64,000 nucleotides of DNA from Saussurea involucrata (taxonomy: Eukaryota > Streptophyta > Magnoliopsida > Asterales > Asteraceae). A model generated the notes under the pieces. The model saw only the letters and a program-made list of their open reading frames with translations. It ran no database searches and was not told the origin of the DNA. The DNA is taken from positions 31,685,870-31,749,869 of the forward strand of contig CM066317.1 in NCBI GenBank assembly GCA_033807775.1, in the 5' to 3' direction. Shown in pieces: positions 22,387 through 32,663 of the stretch. Both the position numbers and the translations under genes were made by a program. Each line of letters opens with the position of its first letter. The first letter of the stretch is position 1.

Positions 22387-22739
22387 ATGAAGAGATGCAG
22401 TTGTGGATCAGATGCAGTTTTGAGAACTTCTTGAACCTCATCAAACCCAGGAAGACGTTTCTATTGTTGCTCAAGAAAGGTATTTCATTTTGTTCAGCTT
22501 TGTGAAACATGTATTGGATTTTCCCTGATTTCTCCATCTTCAATTTCCATGGTAAATAGGCAAGAATCTGTGGTTTCATTGATTGGTATGACCCAGCTTT
22601 GTGTGATCGATCAAAGATGATTATTCCAGGGTTGTTAAAGTCGAAGAACAAGGTGGAACAACAAAATCTCAGACTGAAGCAGGTTTTGTGTCTGACATGG
22701 TTCGCGATTGGAGTGTTTTTTGTTTTTAGGTTGACCTAA
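22387..22739 (+). pseudogene. GRF-type zinc-finger protein carried by the MULE
   Basis: Two exons, 22387-22479 and 22560-22739, joined by an 80-bp GT..AG intron in phase 0, give 90 residues. Exon 1 has CSCGSDAVLRTS, then SSNPGRRFYCC; exon 2 has CGFIDWYDPALCDRS and IIPGLL. Together these form the four-cysteine GRF zinc finger found in many plant proteins and in some DNA-repair enzymes. A short charged coiled-coil-like stretch (KVEQQNLRLKQ) and a hydrophobic C-terminal segment (CLTWFAIGVFFVF) follow, a common plant GRF layout suggesting a membrane anchor. The Trp expected before TSSNPGRR is TGA here (22432-22434), so this copy is probably broken. It lies inside the MULE, opposite to the transposase. 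Its role in transposition, if any, is unknown; capture of a host gene is the alternative. Confidence 0.75.
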
Positions 22740-22854
22740 ATTGTTGTAATAGGACAAGTATTGGTTACTGTAAGTTTTTGTTGTTTTGTTGTTGTTTAAT
22801 GTAATCTCAGATTGGTTATTGTAAGATGAAGTGGTTTAATGGTATATATTTGAT

Positions 22855-23345
22855 TTGTGTACAACCATGTTCAGATTGAGGAATGTATACTAATGCAAAT
22901 TGCTTAATGTAATAAGTACAACCATGTTCAGATTGAGGAATGTATACTAATGCAACTTGCTTAATGTAATAAGTACAACCATGTTCATAGGCAACAATTG
23001 GCATAACTAATGCAAATTGCTTAATGTAATAAGCACAACCATGTTCATAGGCAACAAGTTCCATAAGCAACAATTGGCATAACTAATGCAAATTGCTTAA
23101 TGTAATAAGTACAACCATGTTCAGATTGAGGAATGTATACTAATGCAACTTGCTTAATGTAATAAGTACAACCATGTTCATAGGCAACAATTGGCATAAC
23201 CAAGAGGTTGCATAACCAAGTGGCTGCATAATCAACAGGTATGATTTTCACAGATTTGCATAACCAACAACTAGCAATTTCCATAACCAACAATTTACAG
23301 GTACCATAACTAACCATTTCCATAACCAACAATTTACAGGTACCA
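22855..23345. repeat. tandem repeats in the MULE spacer
   Basis: Units of about 60-70 bp containing AATTGCTTAATGTAATAAG and ACAACCATGTTCA recur five to six times to about 23190. They are followed by shorter CCATAACCAACAATTTACAG units to 23345. Reading frames on the minus strand here are products of the repeat. Confidence 0.8.
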
Positions 23346-23517
23346 TAAATTGATCCCATTAGTTGTACATCCAAAAAACAACCAAAAAACAGGGGATCCC
23401 ATAAACTATAGTTACTTTGTCTACTATCCAAAAACAACCACCATCATTAAACAACTATTGTTTGCATCACTAATAACCAAAAGCTACTGCTAAGCATTAA
23501 ATTACATAAGAACCACA

Positions 23518-26500
23518 TCATGGGGCTTGTCCCTTGCAACTCCTAGAGTTATGACCTTGTTGCCTGCACTTCATACATCTTATTGTCTTTCCAACCTTCT
23601 TCAGCTTCCTTCCTGAATCAATCAGCTCTCCAACAACCTTCTTTCTCTTATTCTTTGGCCTACCAATTTGAGTGTGATGGGTGGGTGGAATCAAAGTGGT
23701 TGAGCAAGTAGACTTCACCCACAACATCCTTCCATTAATTGGTTCCAACTTAAAACTATACATATGTTTCCATGTATCCAACCAATAACTTTCATGCACC
23801 CACTTCTCAAGAACTTCAGCTTGTTCTCCATTGCTCTGCATATTCCATATACATGCAACAACATGTTTGCATGGAATTCCAGTGAGCTCCCATTTCCTGC
23901 ATGAACACCATTTTTCCCTTACATCTACAATGCATTGGTCCATCCATGGACCACTAACCTGGTATCTGCATTCACCATTCCATATGACTTGGTAATCCAC
24001 AGCATCATTCTTGATCTGATCAAGTACTTTTGTCACATTTGGAGTGAGGGGACCTTGTGCTTTGTCAATTAGGGTCTGCACATTTGCTATTCTCTTCATG
24101 ATGTATTGCCTTATATACTCCAAGCAGGTGATAATGGGCTTGTCCCTTCCTTCCACTAATTGTTTGTTGAATACCTCACAGATGTTGTTCAACAACACAT
24201 TTGTATGACTTCTTCCTGTTATTAACATGTGTTCACCAATTGTAAGTAACATGTGTTAATTTATAATCTTCATGTATGTAACATGTGTTAAATAAGCCCA
24301 AGTACCTGTAAAATGAGACCTGGCCCAATGATGAGGGGGTATCAGCTTCAACCAATTGAATGTTTGTTCATTCACCAACTTCAGATGCTCCATCTGACGA
24401 TCAAACTCCTGGACAGTGGTTGCTGAGGCACACTTCCACAACAAATCCTTGAACAGTTTACCTTTCCATGTCTTCTTCATATTTTCATGGATGTGCCTTA
24501 GGCAAAACCTGTGTTCTGCACAAGGGAATACTTGTGCAATTGCAGGTACTATTCCCTACAAGTCACACAAACATATATATATATATATTTAACAATAACT
24601 AACAATAACTATCATAATAACTAACAGATGTATAGAATAGAAAAGTACCTTTTGTCTGTCAGTAATGAATGTAAAATTGGAATTTGTTGCCAGATCTAGA
24701 TCATCCCCTAAGCAACTTAAAAACCACCTCCATGAATCTGTGTTTTCTGCCTCAACAATGGCGTATGCAAGGGGGTATGTGCCATTATTGGAATCAATTC
24801 CAACAGCTGTGAGAATCTGTCCAGGAAAAGGACCTTTCATGAAGGCTCCATCCAACCCTAAAAAATCTCTCATGCCAGCCTTGAAACCCCTTTTCAACGC
24901 CCCAAGACACACGTACACCCTCTTGAATCTTCTTGTTTGAATTGATGGGTTAGGGTCCACCTCAACCTCTAACTTCACAGTTGTGTCAGCGTTTGTTCTC
25001 TGAACTTCAGCAAGGTAGTCCCTCAAACTCTTGTACTGCTCACCATAGTCTCCACGAAGTTTATCCAAAGCCAGTGCCTTTGCTCTATGTGATTTCATCC
25101 TTGAACAGTTTTGCTCAAACTTTCTCTGCATATCCATTTGAACAGCCTTGACAGGGATATCTGGATTGTGAATAAGGGTCTGAACTAGATTTTGGGATAG
25201 GAAAGAAGCAGTACACGCCTTCACGGATCTTGTTTGGAGACAATTATGGGTCTCCACGTATGTTTTGACCACCCAATTAACATCATTTTTCCCTTTGGAA
25301 ACATGTAAGACCCAAGGACATGAGGGCCCACTTTTTGGTTTTTTTTTCCCTAAGCTTGGACCACATTGACTTTCTTTGTTCAAATCTGGTAGGATGCCAT
25401 TACAAACAGCTCTTATCCTCACTGAATCATTCTTAACTAACTGAATCTGCCTTCTAGTTTGAATTGCATGCATATCAATCATTTTTTTAATGCCATCCTT
25501 GCTACCAAATACCTTACCAACATAAAAACCGGGAACCCCTTCTGTTTGTTGACCCACATCCCTTTCCTTCCTAATCTGTTTTAACTTTCTTTTCCTTTCC
25601 ATCTCCAAATCTGACTCATCTGTGTTGCTTTCAAAATTATCATGATCCAATGCATCAACAACAATGTTGTTTGCATCTCCATCCACTTTTAACTCCCTCC
25701 TACCAATCCACTCTGCATCAACATCTGTGTGTATGTGAAAGTCCATGATATCTAAGTCTACTTTGTCAACTTCATCCACAATGTAATCAGTATCATCACT
25801 GTCATCACTCTTGCAGTCATCAGTCTGTACATTATTACTATCCTGATCACTTGCATATGCTCTATCAGTTCTATTGGGGTCAAATTGATAATCTCTGAAA
25901 CCAAAATCTCTCAAATCATTAAATTCCTGTGAAAACAGTCCTTGGCTTTCAAGTTTATCAAACAAATCATTGAAGTGCTCATCTTCCAAAACATCATTAG
26001 TAGGACCAATGTGTTGGAAATCCATTACATTGACATTCTCTTGGACTTGATCAACTATATCAGGGGCATTCTCTTGGACTTGATCACCTATATCAAGGGC
26101 ATTCTCTTGGACTTGATCACCTAAGTTAGTGGCAGTCTCTTGGACTTGATCACCTATCTCATTGGCATTTTGTTGGACTTGATCAATAGTGTCATGCCAT
26201 TCAATGAAAAGTTTCTTCCTGCAAGAGATAGCAACTCCTTCTTGCACCTTTTTCTATAGTCTACTAAACTCATGTTCGTTATTTTCTTCAATCTCTTGTA
26301 TAACAACATTAGTACCACTAGGACTAGCCAAATAAGTACCCACCCTACTTTTCCATTGTTTAGTGTATACTTCAAACACTCTGCATTCAGGAACATATTT
26401 CAACATGTTGATCACGTCCTGATCATTTCCCAAGGCTCTTAGACCAAAGTCCAAGTCCCAACCAGGGAGTCTAAAGTGATAATAAGTAGGGATTGGTTGT

Positions 26501-26827
26501 CTATACCCTATTTATGTCATCATGGCATCCAACTCATGTACAGAGAACTCATCCATGTTTACTAAATCAACATAACTTAACTTACCTTGAACATAACTCC
26601 AATCAGGTTTCTTAGTGAAAAACCCTCCATGATGAATCTTGAACATAACCAACTGAGGGTAGCAATCTGTGAAAAAAAAAACGATTTTTTCATTAACAAA
26701 TCCAACTAACAACTGCATGACACTAAAATGGAGGGATGATAAACTGTTAGCTGCAATACATACCATATACGTCAACGTACTCGTTGGTTGATGGGTTGAT
26801 TCGAATCTGCCACAAAGGACCATCCAT
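23518..26827 (-). pseudogene. MULE transposase (MuDR type), two in-frame stops
   Basis: Gene model on the minus strand: exons 26827-26764, 26666-24649, 24555-24306 and 24215-23518, all with GT..AG introns, giving exactly 1010 codons. The N-terminus (MDGPLWQIRINPSTNEYVDV, later FKIHHGGFF and FSVHELDAMM) is the usual plant MuDR N-terminal domain. The DDE core shows GLDGAFMKGPFPGQILTAVG, a YPLAYAIVEAEN block and TDRQKG with GIVPAIAQVFPCAEHRF across an intron. The C-end has a SWIM zinc finger (WCSCRKW..GIPCKHVVACIW) and a CCHC knuckle CMKCRQQGHNSRSC, both DNA-binding. Stops at 26512-26514 (TAA) and 26254-26256 (TAG) interrupt the N-terminal part. Between them and the core are DQVQENA-type repeats. 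The transposase would excise and move elements carrying the 152-bp termini. Confidence 0.9.
26020..26200 (-). repeat. DQVQEN coding repeat in the MULE transposase
   Basis: About five copies of a 33-36-bp unit encode repeats of the form xxDQVQENAxDI between the N-terminal domain and the acidic linker. They are probably a flexible or coiled segment with no known function. Confidence 0.8.
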
Positions 26828-27045
26828 TTTGCACGAAGACGAACAATCTTGCTTTGATTTTCACATACACTAAGGTTTGATGAAGAAATGGGTTTTACAA
26901 AAGCACAGAGAAGATGAAGATGGTGGCTTTGGTAATGATTAACATAAGAAAAGAAGGGTCAGCACCATAATTACATTTGTTAATACGTAAACGAGAGGAG
27001 AATAGTGAATTGACGATTTTACCCCTGTTAATTTGGACGCGGGAA

Positions 27046-27197
27046 GACATTAACGGTGATATATAGACGGCGTTTAGAGGGAGGGACCATATCCATACGC
27101 TTTGTCAAACCTCAGGGACGATCCATGTAATTTTTTCAAAATAGGGACCAAATCCAAAAGGCAACCAAACATCAAGGACCAAATATGTAATTTACTC
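27046..27197. repeat. right terminal inverted repeat of the MULE
   Basis: The inverse of 22093-22244 with two mismatches. Confidence 0.95.
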
Positions 27198-27206
27198 TTA
27201 TTTGAA

Positions 27207-28820
27207 AATGAGTCATGACATCTTCATTTGCAACATGAGCGGATCCTCTTTTTCTACGGCACATATTGCACATCCATTCAAAAAATATCACAAATTCGAT
27301 CGTCATATCAGTGCGCCTGTGCCGCTGTGCGGTTTGCCTTCACTGGCTCGCCGCCTTCGTTGGTCTGGTCGACTGGTACCCTGGTCGCCTCAGCAGTGTT
27401 CCTCTCCCGCCGCCGATGGCGCTCCCTGTGCTGTGGAGAAGGAATCGATCATTCAAGGCGGAGAGCGGCTAGGGTTTGTGAGGGACCGAGGAAAAAACTT
27501 ACTGGCGGACACACGGTAGAAACTCCCAGAAAATGTAAATTTTCACCTTGGTAATTTTTTTTTGCTTTTCATGGGGGCCATCCCCCAATTAACATGGTGA
27601 GTCCGCCCCTGCCCACACATACCATTTGTATGTATCGTTGTGGCCTTAGACCATGTTCATAAGTGTAATTACATCCCAACTTATCTTTGCCATGGTTAAA
27701 TACAATTCAAATTTTTTACTATTTCGCTTAATGACTTATAAAAGAGTATAAATTTTACATCCCGCCCCATAGGCATGTACACAACTAGTTATCAATCAAA
27801 TAAAAAATAAAATTTCAGATTTCGCATCTCTAATGGGTTGCACTATATTTTACATCAAATTTTAAAAGTAGTGTAAATTTTAGTGTTAACATTTAATCTC
27901 TCTCCGTAACACTATTTTTTAAAAGTGATGTGAAAAGTAGTGTAAATGAATAGTGTTACACCAAATATAGTGTAATACTATTCATTACACTAAATTTGGT
28001 GCGGAAAATAGAGACGCTATTGGAGATGTGAATAGTGTCATTTACACCAAATTTAGTGACCCCATTAGAGATGGTGAAATAAAAACAAACAGTACATATG
28101 TATTTACAGAATAGGTCTCATAAAATTTAATAATTTGATTTGAAATTTATGAAAATTAGGAATTGGTGGTTCATGATGACAAGCTTCAACAGTTTTATGG
28201 TTTGCTCTACAATCTATTTGTAATACATTACCATTAGATGCTTGATGTTTGATACAAGAATTATTTTGATTACAGGATTAAGACATGGGTTATGAAAATG
28301 CAAATGGAAGAAAGATCTCCATTTGGCAAAAGCTACATTCATAAGATAATATTAAAGGATTACCTCATGGCTGTCTTTAATTAAAGATTAAGTCAACACT
28401 AATTTAGTTAAATTTTTCATCAAGGTCAGCCCCATTTTCATAATATTAAACCCCATACATATTTCACAACAAGCTTTGTCATACACTTTTGATTTGAACT
28501 TCAACTTCTGTATATTATATTGATGGGATTTGGTATCTTATCACACTTTTAGGAACTATTCTTAAATCTGTCTTTTATCTGATTTGGCAGCATTTATGTG
28601 TAAGAATATAAAACTTGAAACATGAGCACAACCATCAACATACATATATGAACTCCTGTTCATATATTTTGTAACAAAATCATGGTTTTAAGCAGATTTA
28701 CATTCCCATTAAGACCAAATATTATCATTTATGTGTTATGCTATTGTGCAGGTTAGAACATGATTCTTTTGATGTGAAATATTCCAATTTCACAAAATTA
28801 ACTTGTTATATTTGTTGTAG
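27207..28820. other. region upstream of the first COBRA-like gene
   Basis: 27300-27530 is GC-richer with overlapping open frames but no recognisable domain. 27825-28073 is a MITE candidate. 28080-28820 should contain the promoter and signal-peptide exon of the COBRA-like gene, but I could not identify that exon. Confidence 0.4.
27825..28073. mobile_element. MITE candidate, about 249 bp
   Basis: Ends CATCTCTAATGGG and CCCATTAGAGATG are perfect inverted 13-mers, and inner sequences rich in GTGTAA and TTACAC are mirrored. No clear target-site duplication, so the superfamily is not assigned. Confidence 0.55.
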
Positions 28821-31438
28821 TTGTGGTGGCATATGATATCTTTGATCCAACAGCAAACATAACCATTACTTGGGATGTTGTTTCATGGACTCCAGATGGC
28901 TATGTTGTAAGTAAAATTGTAAAAAAAATCATATTTTAGAGTAAATTGTGATGGTTAATTAGTAATTAAGCGATTTGCAGGCTGTGGTGAAGATGAACAA
29001 CTATCAAATGTATCGACAAATCACTACTCCTGGTTGGACCTTAGGATGGACATGGGCAAAAAAGGAAATAATTTGGTCGATGGTGGGAGCTCAAGCGGCT
29101 GATCAGGGAGAATGCAAGGAATTTTCGAGTAATAATATTCCTCATTCTTGTGAGAAGAATCCCAGAATCATTGACATGCATCCGGATGTACCTTACAACC
29201 AGCGGTTTCCAAACTGCTGCAAGGGCGGTATCGTAACTTCACTTGGCCAAGATCCTGCTAATTCGCTCGCGGCATTTCAGTTGAGTGTTGGGAACTCGGG
29301 CAATACCTATAGAACGGTCAGCCCGCCCAAGAATTTTTCCCTTTTGGGTCCTAATCAAGGCTACACCTGCAGCCATGTATCCATCATGCCATCTTCTGTT
29401 TCTTTATCATCTGGTGGTCGTAGAAAGAACCGTGCTTTAAGTAAGTTTCACTGTTGCATCAACGATCTTTATGTGCGTGAGTATTTTTAGTATAATGTAT
29501 GAGGGAGGTTCACGGGAAAACCCCAAAAAATGAAAAACTGAGGAACACCCTGGCAACCATTCATCCGGACGGTACGCACATGTGCATACAAGTAATTGAA
29601 GCTGTTTTTTGGTTTTTATGCACGTGTGCATGTTATGCACATGTGCATACCAGAAAAATTGCTTACAAATTACTTGTATGCACATGTACACACAATCCCG
29701 ATGAACGGTTACCAGAGTTTTCCTCAGTTTTTCATTTTTTTTTGCAGTTTTCCTCTGAACCTGACCCTATAATGTATATTATGCACATGTGCATACAAAT
29801 AATTGAAGTTGTTTTTTGGTTTTTATGCACATGTGCATACCGGAAAATTTTCTTACAAATTACTTGTATGCACATGTGCATACCGTCTAGATGAACGGTG
29901 GTTATCAGAGTGTTCCTTAGTTTTTCATTTTTCTTGCAGTTTTCCCATGAACCTGACCCTATAATGTATATTATGCACATGTGCATACATGTAATTGAAG
30001 TTGTTTTTTGGTTTTTATGCGCGTGTGCATGTTATGCACATGTGCATACCGGAAAAATTGCTTACAAATTACTTGTATGCACATGTGCACACCGTCTAGA
30101 TGAACGGTTACCGGAGTGTTCCTCAGTTTTTCATTTTCTTGCAGTTCCCCTTAACCTGACCCTATAATATATATATACTTAAAAAAGACAGTTTCCTGAT
30201 TCCTGACCTCATCTGCAGTGACATGGCAACTGGTTTGCGGATACTCGCAGTTGCTGGCCTCGAGAACCCCAACCTGTTGTGTCTCAATGTCGTCTTTTTA
30301 CAACAGTGAGATAACACCATGTCCTTCATGTGCTTGTGGCTGTATGCACAGTGAAAATTGTGTTAAGTAAGCTTTCTGTACTCACATTGTCAAGAGTATG
30401 TATGCATATAGGATGGTTGAAAATCTTTAACCAAAACCGCAAAATAATTCTTGTGACACAGGAGTAACTCGACTACATCACGTGTGGTAAGAAGAAGCCC
30501 ACAATTAGGTAGTGGTCCTATGAAGCAATGCACTCAACACATGTGCCCCATTCGGGTTCATTGGCATGTGAAAAGAAACTATAAGGCGTATTGGCGTGTG
30601 AGGATCACCATCACCAATTTCAGTTACAACTTAAACTACACGAAGTGGACACTTGTTGCTCAGCATCCAAATCTCAACAATGTGGCCACAGTTAACAGCT
30701 TTATCTATAAGCCTCTCCACGTCTATGAATCCATAAGTAAGTTGATCAAAAAAATGGTTTTGGGGTGTCAAAAGAATCAGCTTATTCACATGTGAAGTAC
30801 CATCTAAACAGGAAGCAAACTCAAACTCTAAACCATGTGGTTAAGATCTCAGCTTATTCACATGTGAATTACCATCTAAACAAGAAGCAAACTCAAACTC
30901 TAAACCATTTGGTTAAAAGATCATCTTATTCACATGTGAATTACCATCTAAACAAGAAGCAAACTCAAACTCTAAACCATTTGGTTAAATGATCAGCTTA
31001 TTCACATGTGAATTACCATCTAAACAAGAAGCAAACTCAAACTCTGAACCATTTGGTTAAGAAATCAGCTTATTCACATCTGAATTACCATCTAAACAAG
31101 AAGCAAACTCATTTGTCTATGTGTTTTGGGTTTCAATTTCAAATCCAGATGATACAGGTATGTTTTATGGTGTAGAGAGGCTCGAGAATGACCTCCTACT
31201 AGAAGCTGGTCCAAATGGAAGTGTGTATTCAGAGATGATTCTTCGAAAAGATGAGAAAATATTCACATTAAACCATGGTTGGGCATTCCCGCGTAAAGTT
31301 TACTTCAATGGTGACGAATGCATAATGCCCCTGCCTGTTTCTTACCCTTCTCTTCCAAACTCGGTCCTTCCTATTTCAGATATCAGACGACTGCTCGTTA
31401 TTCAAGTATTAATAGCAACTTTTTATCAGTTACTGTAA
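28821..31438 (+). CDS. COBL: COBRA-like GPI-anchored protein, gene 1 (first exon not found)
   Basis: Five exons are recognised: 28821-28906, 28981-29440, 30219-30366, 30462-30736 and 31149-31438, all with GT..AG borders and open throughout, giving about 418 residues. COBRA-like proteins sit on the outer plasma membrane and in the wall, bind cellulose and help orient its deposition. Visible hallmarks are VAYDIFDPTANITITWDVVSW, the NNYQMYRQI..PGWTLGWTWAKKE block, the CCVS motif with the Cys-rich CPSCACGC, HMCPIRVHWHVK, and GWAFPRKVYFNGDEC. The last 32 residues contain a moderately hydrophobic end typical of a GPI signal. Exon lengths match gene 2 except for small differences. The signal-peptide exon is missing or unrecognised, so the gene may be truncated. 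Introns 3 and 5 of the usual six-exon structure hold repeat arrays. Confidence 0.85.
29560..30165. repeat. palindrome-bearing tandem repeat in COBL gene 1 intron
   Basis: Three copies of a unit of roughly 200 bp, each with CCTGACCCTATAAT, GTTTTTTGGTTTTTATG and several GTATGCACATGTGCATAC palindromes (18 bp, perfect). I count eight exact CACATGTG cores by eye. The array lies wholly inside the intron 29441-30218. Confidence 0.85.
30779..31110. repeat. 72-bp tandem repeat, five copies, in COBL gene 1 last intron
   Basis: Units start at 30779, 30851, 30923, 30995 and 31067, exactly 72 bp apart. Each has TTATTCACATGTGAA, AACAAGAAGCAAACTCAAAC and AACCATTTGGTTAA; the last copy is truncated. The open frame across it is spurious. 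Confidence 0.92.
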
Positions 31439-31799
31439 AATTAGACCTGCATAGATTGAGGGTTCAGATTTTTCTCCATTTTCACATGGATAGTTGTTCT
31501 TACCAAGAAACAACAGTTGAATTAGATTTATATATGTAAATAAAATGTAATGCTTGAAACAACATATAGCAGCACTCAAAATCTATAATTTGTATATATA
31601 AATTGACTTTTTTTTTCAAGGTGAATGATCACCAAAATTATTGGCAAGGAGTTTAGTCTTTCTTAGTAGGTAGTGGTTATGGGTGAAAAGTCAAATCAGT
31701 ATAAGGTGGCGTTTGTTTTTTAAGATGTGCGGAAGTTTGAAGTCTTATTTCACTTCTGATTAATAAGAGGTGGTTCTGAAATCTGAAATCTGAATCAAT

Positions 31800-32258
31800 A
31801 AGACTGTTTGTTTTGGTAAACTGGTAAATGTCTAAATTTGTTTAAATTATTTGATCTATTAGAACATTATAGTATATACATATATACAATTTCACATATT
31901 TATGCATCGAAATTTACATCTAAATTATAAAATTAGCATTTATTTAAACGAATACTATTAATCGATAATAATATACTAAAATTATATAAATTTAAATTTG
32001 AAAGAATGCACGGTTTTGAATGAGAGAAAGAAGTGAGGAATCCTTTTTTCCGACTCTAACTCTCCCACTCCGTTCACCTAATTATAGTAAATTGATTTTT
32101 ATTATAATCTAAGTGAATCGGTCGAGAGAAATGGTCTATTAAGGTTAATTCATCGAGAAGAATAAGAGACAAATAGAAGGTTGGTTTACCTCTTACCAGA
32201 CAAGAGGACGATAAGACATAAGTGGCTTTGAAAATTTGGAAAAAACAAACAGTCTGAA
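31800..32258. mobile_element. possible non-autonomous element between the COBL genes
   Basis: AGACTGTTTGTTTT at about 31802 is inverted at about 32241-32255, with more TCTGAAT and ATTCAGA words around both. The pattern resembles hAT-type MITEs, but no TSD was found. Similar words extend from 31705 to 32330. Confidence 0.35.
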
Positions 32259-32429
32259 TGGCCCTACCTCTGAATGAATCAGACATAAGAAATGGCCCTA
32301 CCTCTTAACGAATCAGACATAAAGAGGTTAATAGGAGCTTTTTTCTGAAAAAACAAAAAAAAACTAACAAGGAATGAATTGGAGATAATGAGTTGCCATC
32401 ACTCTAAACTCTCTTGCAAGTGTAACTTT

Positions 32430-32663
32430 ACCATCACACACCTCTTGCTTTATATCTCAGCAAACAGCAAACTACAAAGTAATCAGTTAAACAGGAATTG
32501 GAGAATCAGAAAAGGCACACAACCACCATTAGGTAAGCTATCCCCATGCCTTCATACTCTCCACCTTATTTTACCCTTTTTAATGCAAGCAAAAGAGATT
32601 TATAATTTATTCAGTTTCTGACTCGATCAGTTATACATTTCTCAAAAAAAAAAGTGTTTAGAA
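32430..32663 (+). promoter_or_regulatory. promoter and 5' UTR with probable intron, COBL gene 2
   Basis: A TATA-like CTTTATATCTC lies at about 32448. A donor CATTAG|GTAAGC at 32533 and an acceptor TGTTTAG just before the ATG (ending at 32661) would define a 129-bp leader intron. This is inferred from signals only. Confidence 0.35.

Larger units (their letters stand above)
22093..27197. mobile_element. complete Mutator-like element (MULE)
   Basis: A 5105-bp element with 152-bp terminal inverted repeats (22093-22244 and 27046-27197) differing at two positions, and perfect 9-bp TSDs TTATTTGAA (22084-22092 and 27198-27206). It contains a four-exon transposase gene on the minus strand and a two-exon GRF zinc-finger gene on the plus strand, arranged tail to tail. 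The near-identical termini imply recent activity. Confidence 0.95.

Noticed and set aside
22816..23437. Two repeated-peptide frames on the minus strand in the MULE
   Set aside because: Translation of non-coding tandem repeats downstream of the transposase stop.
27202..27554. Overlapping frames in three phases
   Set aside because: No domain, no conserved context, and all three phases are open, which points to composition rather than coding.
29437..30167. Repeated MHMCI-type peptides on both strands
   Set aside because: They are translations of the GTATGCACATGTGCATAC palindromes in the intron.
30765..30992. 75-codon frame in a COBL intron
   Set aside because: Produced by the 72-bp repeat, which is divisible by three.
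30779..31110. CRISPR-like regular array
   Set aside because: Units are contiguous 72-bp tandem repeats without unique spacers, in a plant intron.
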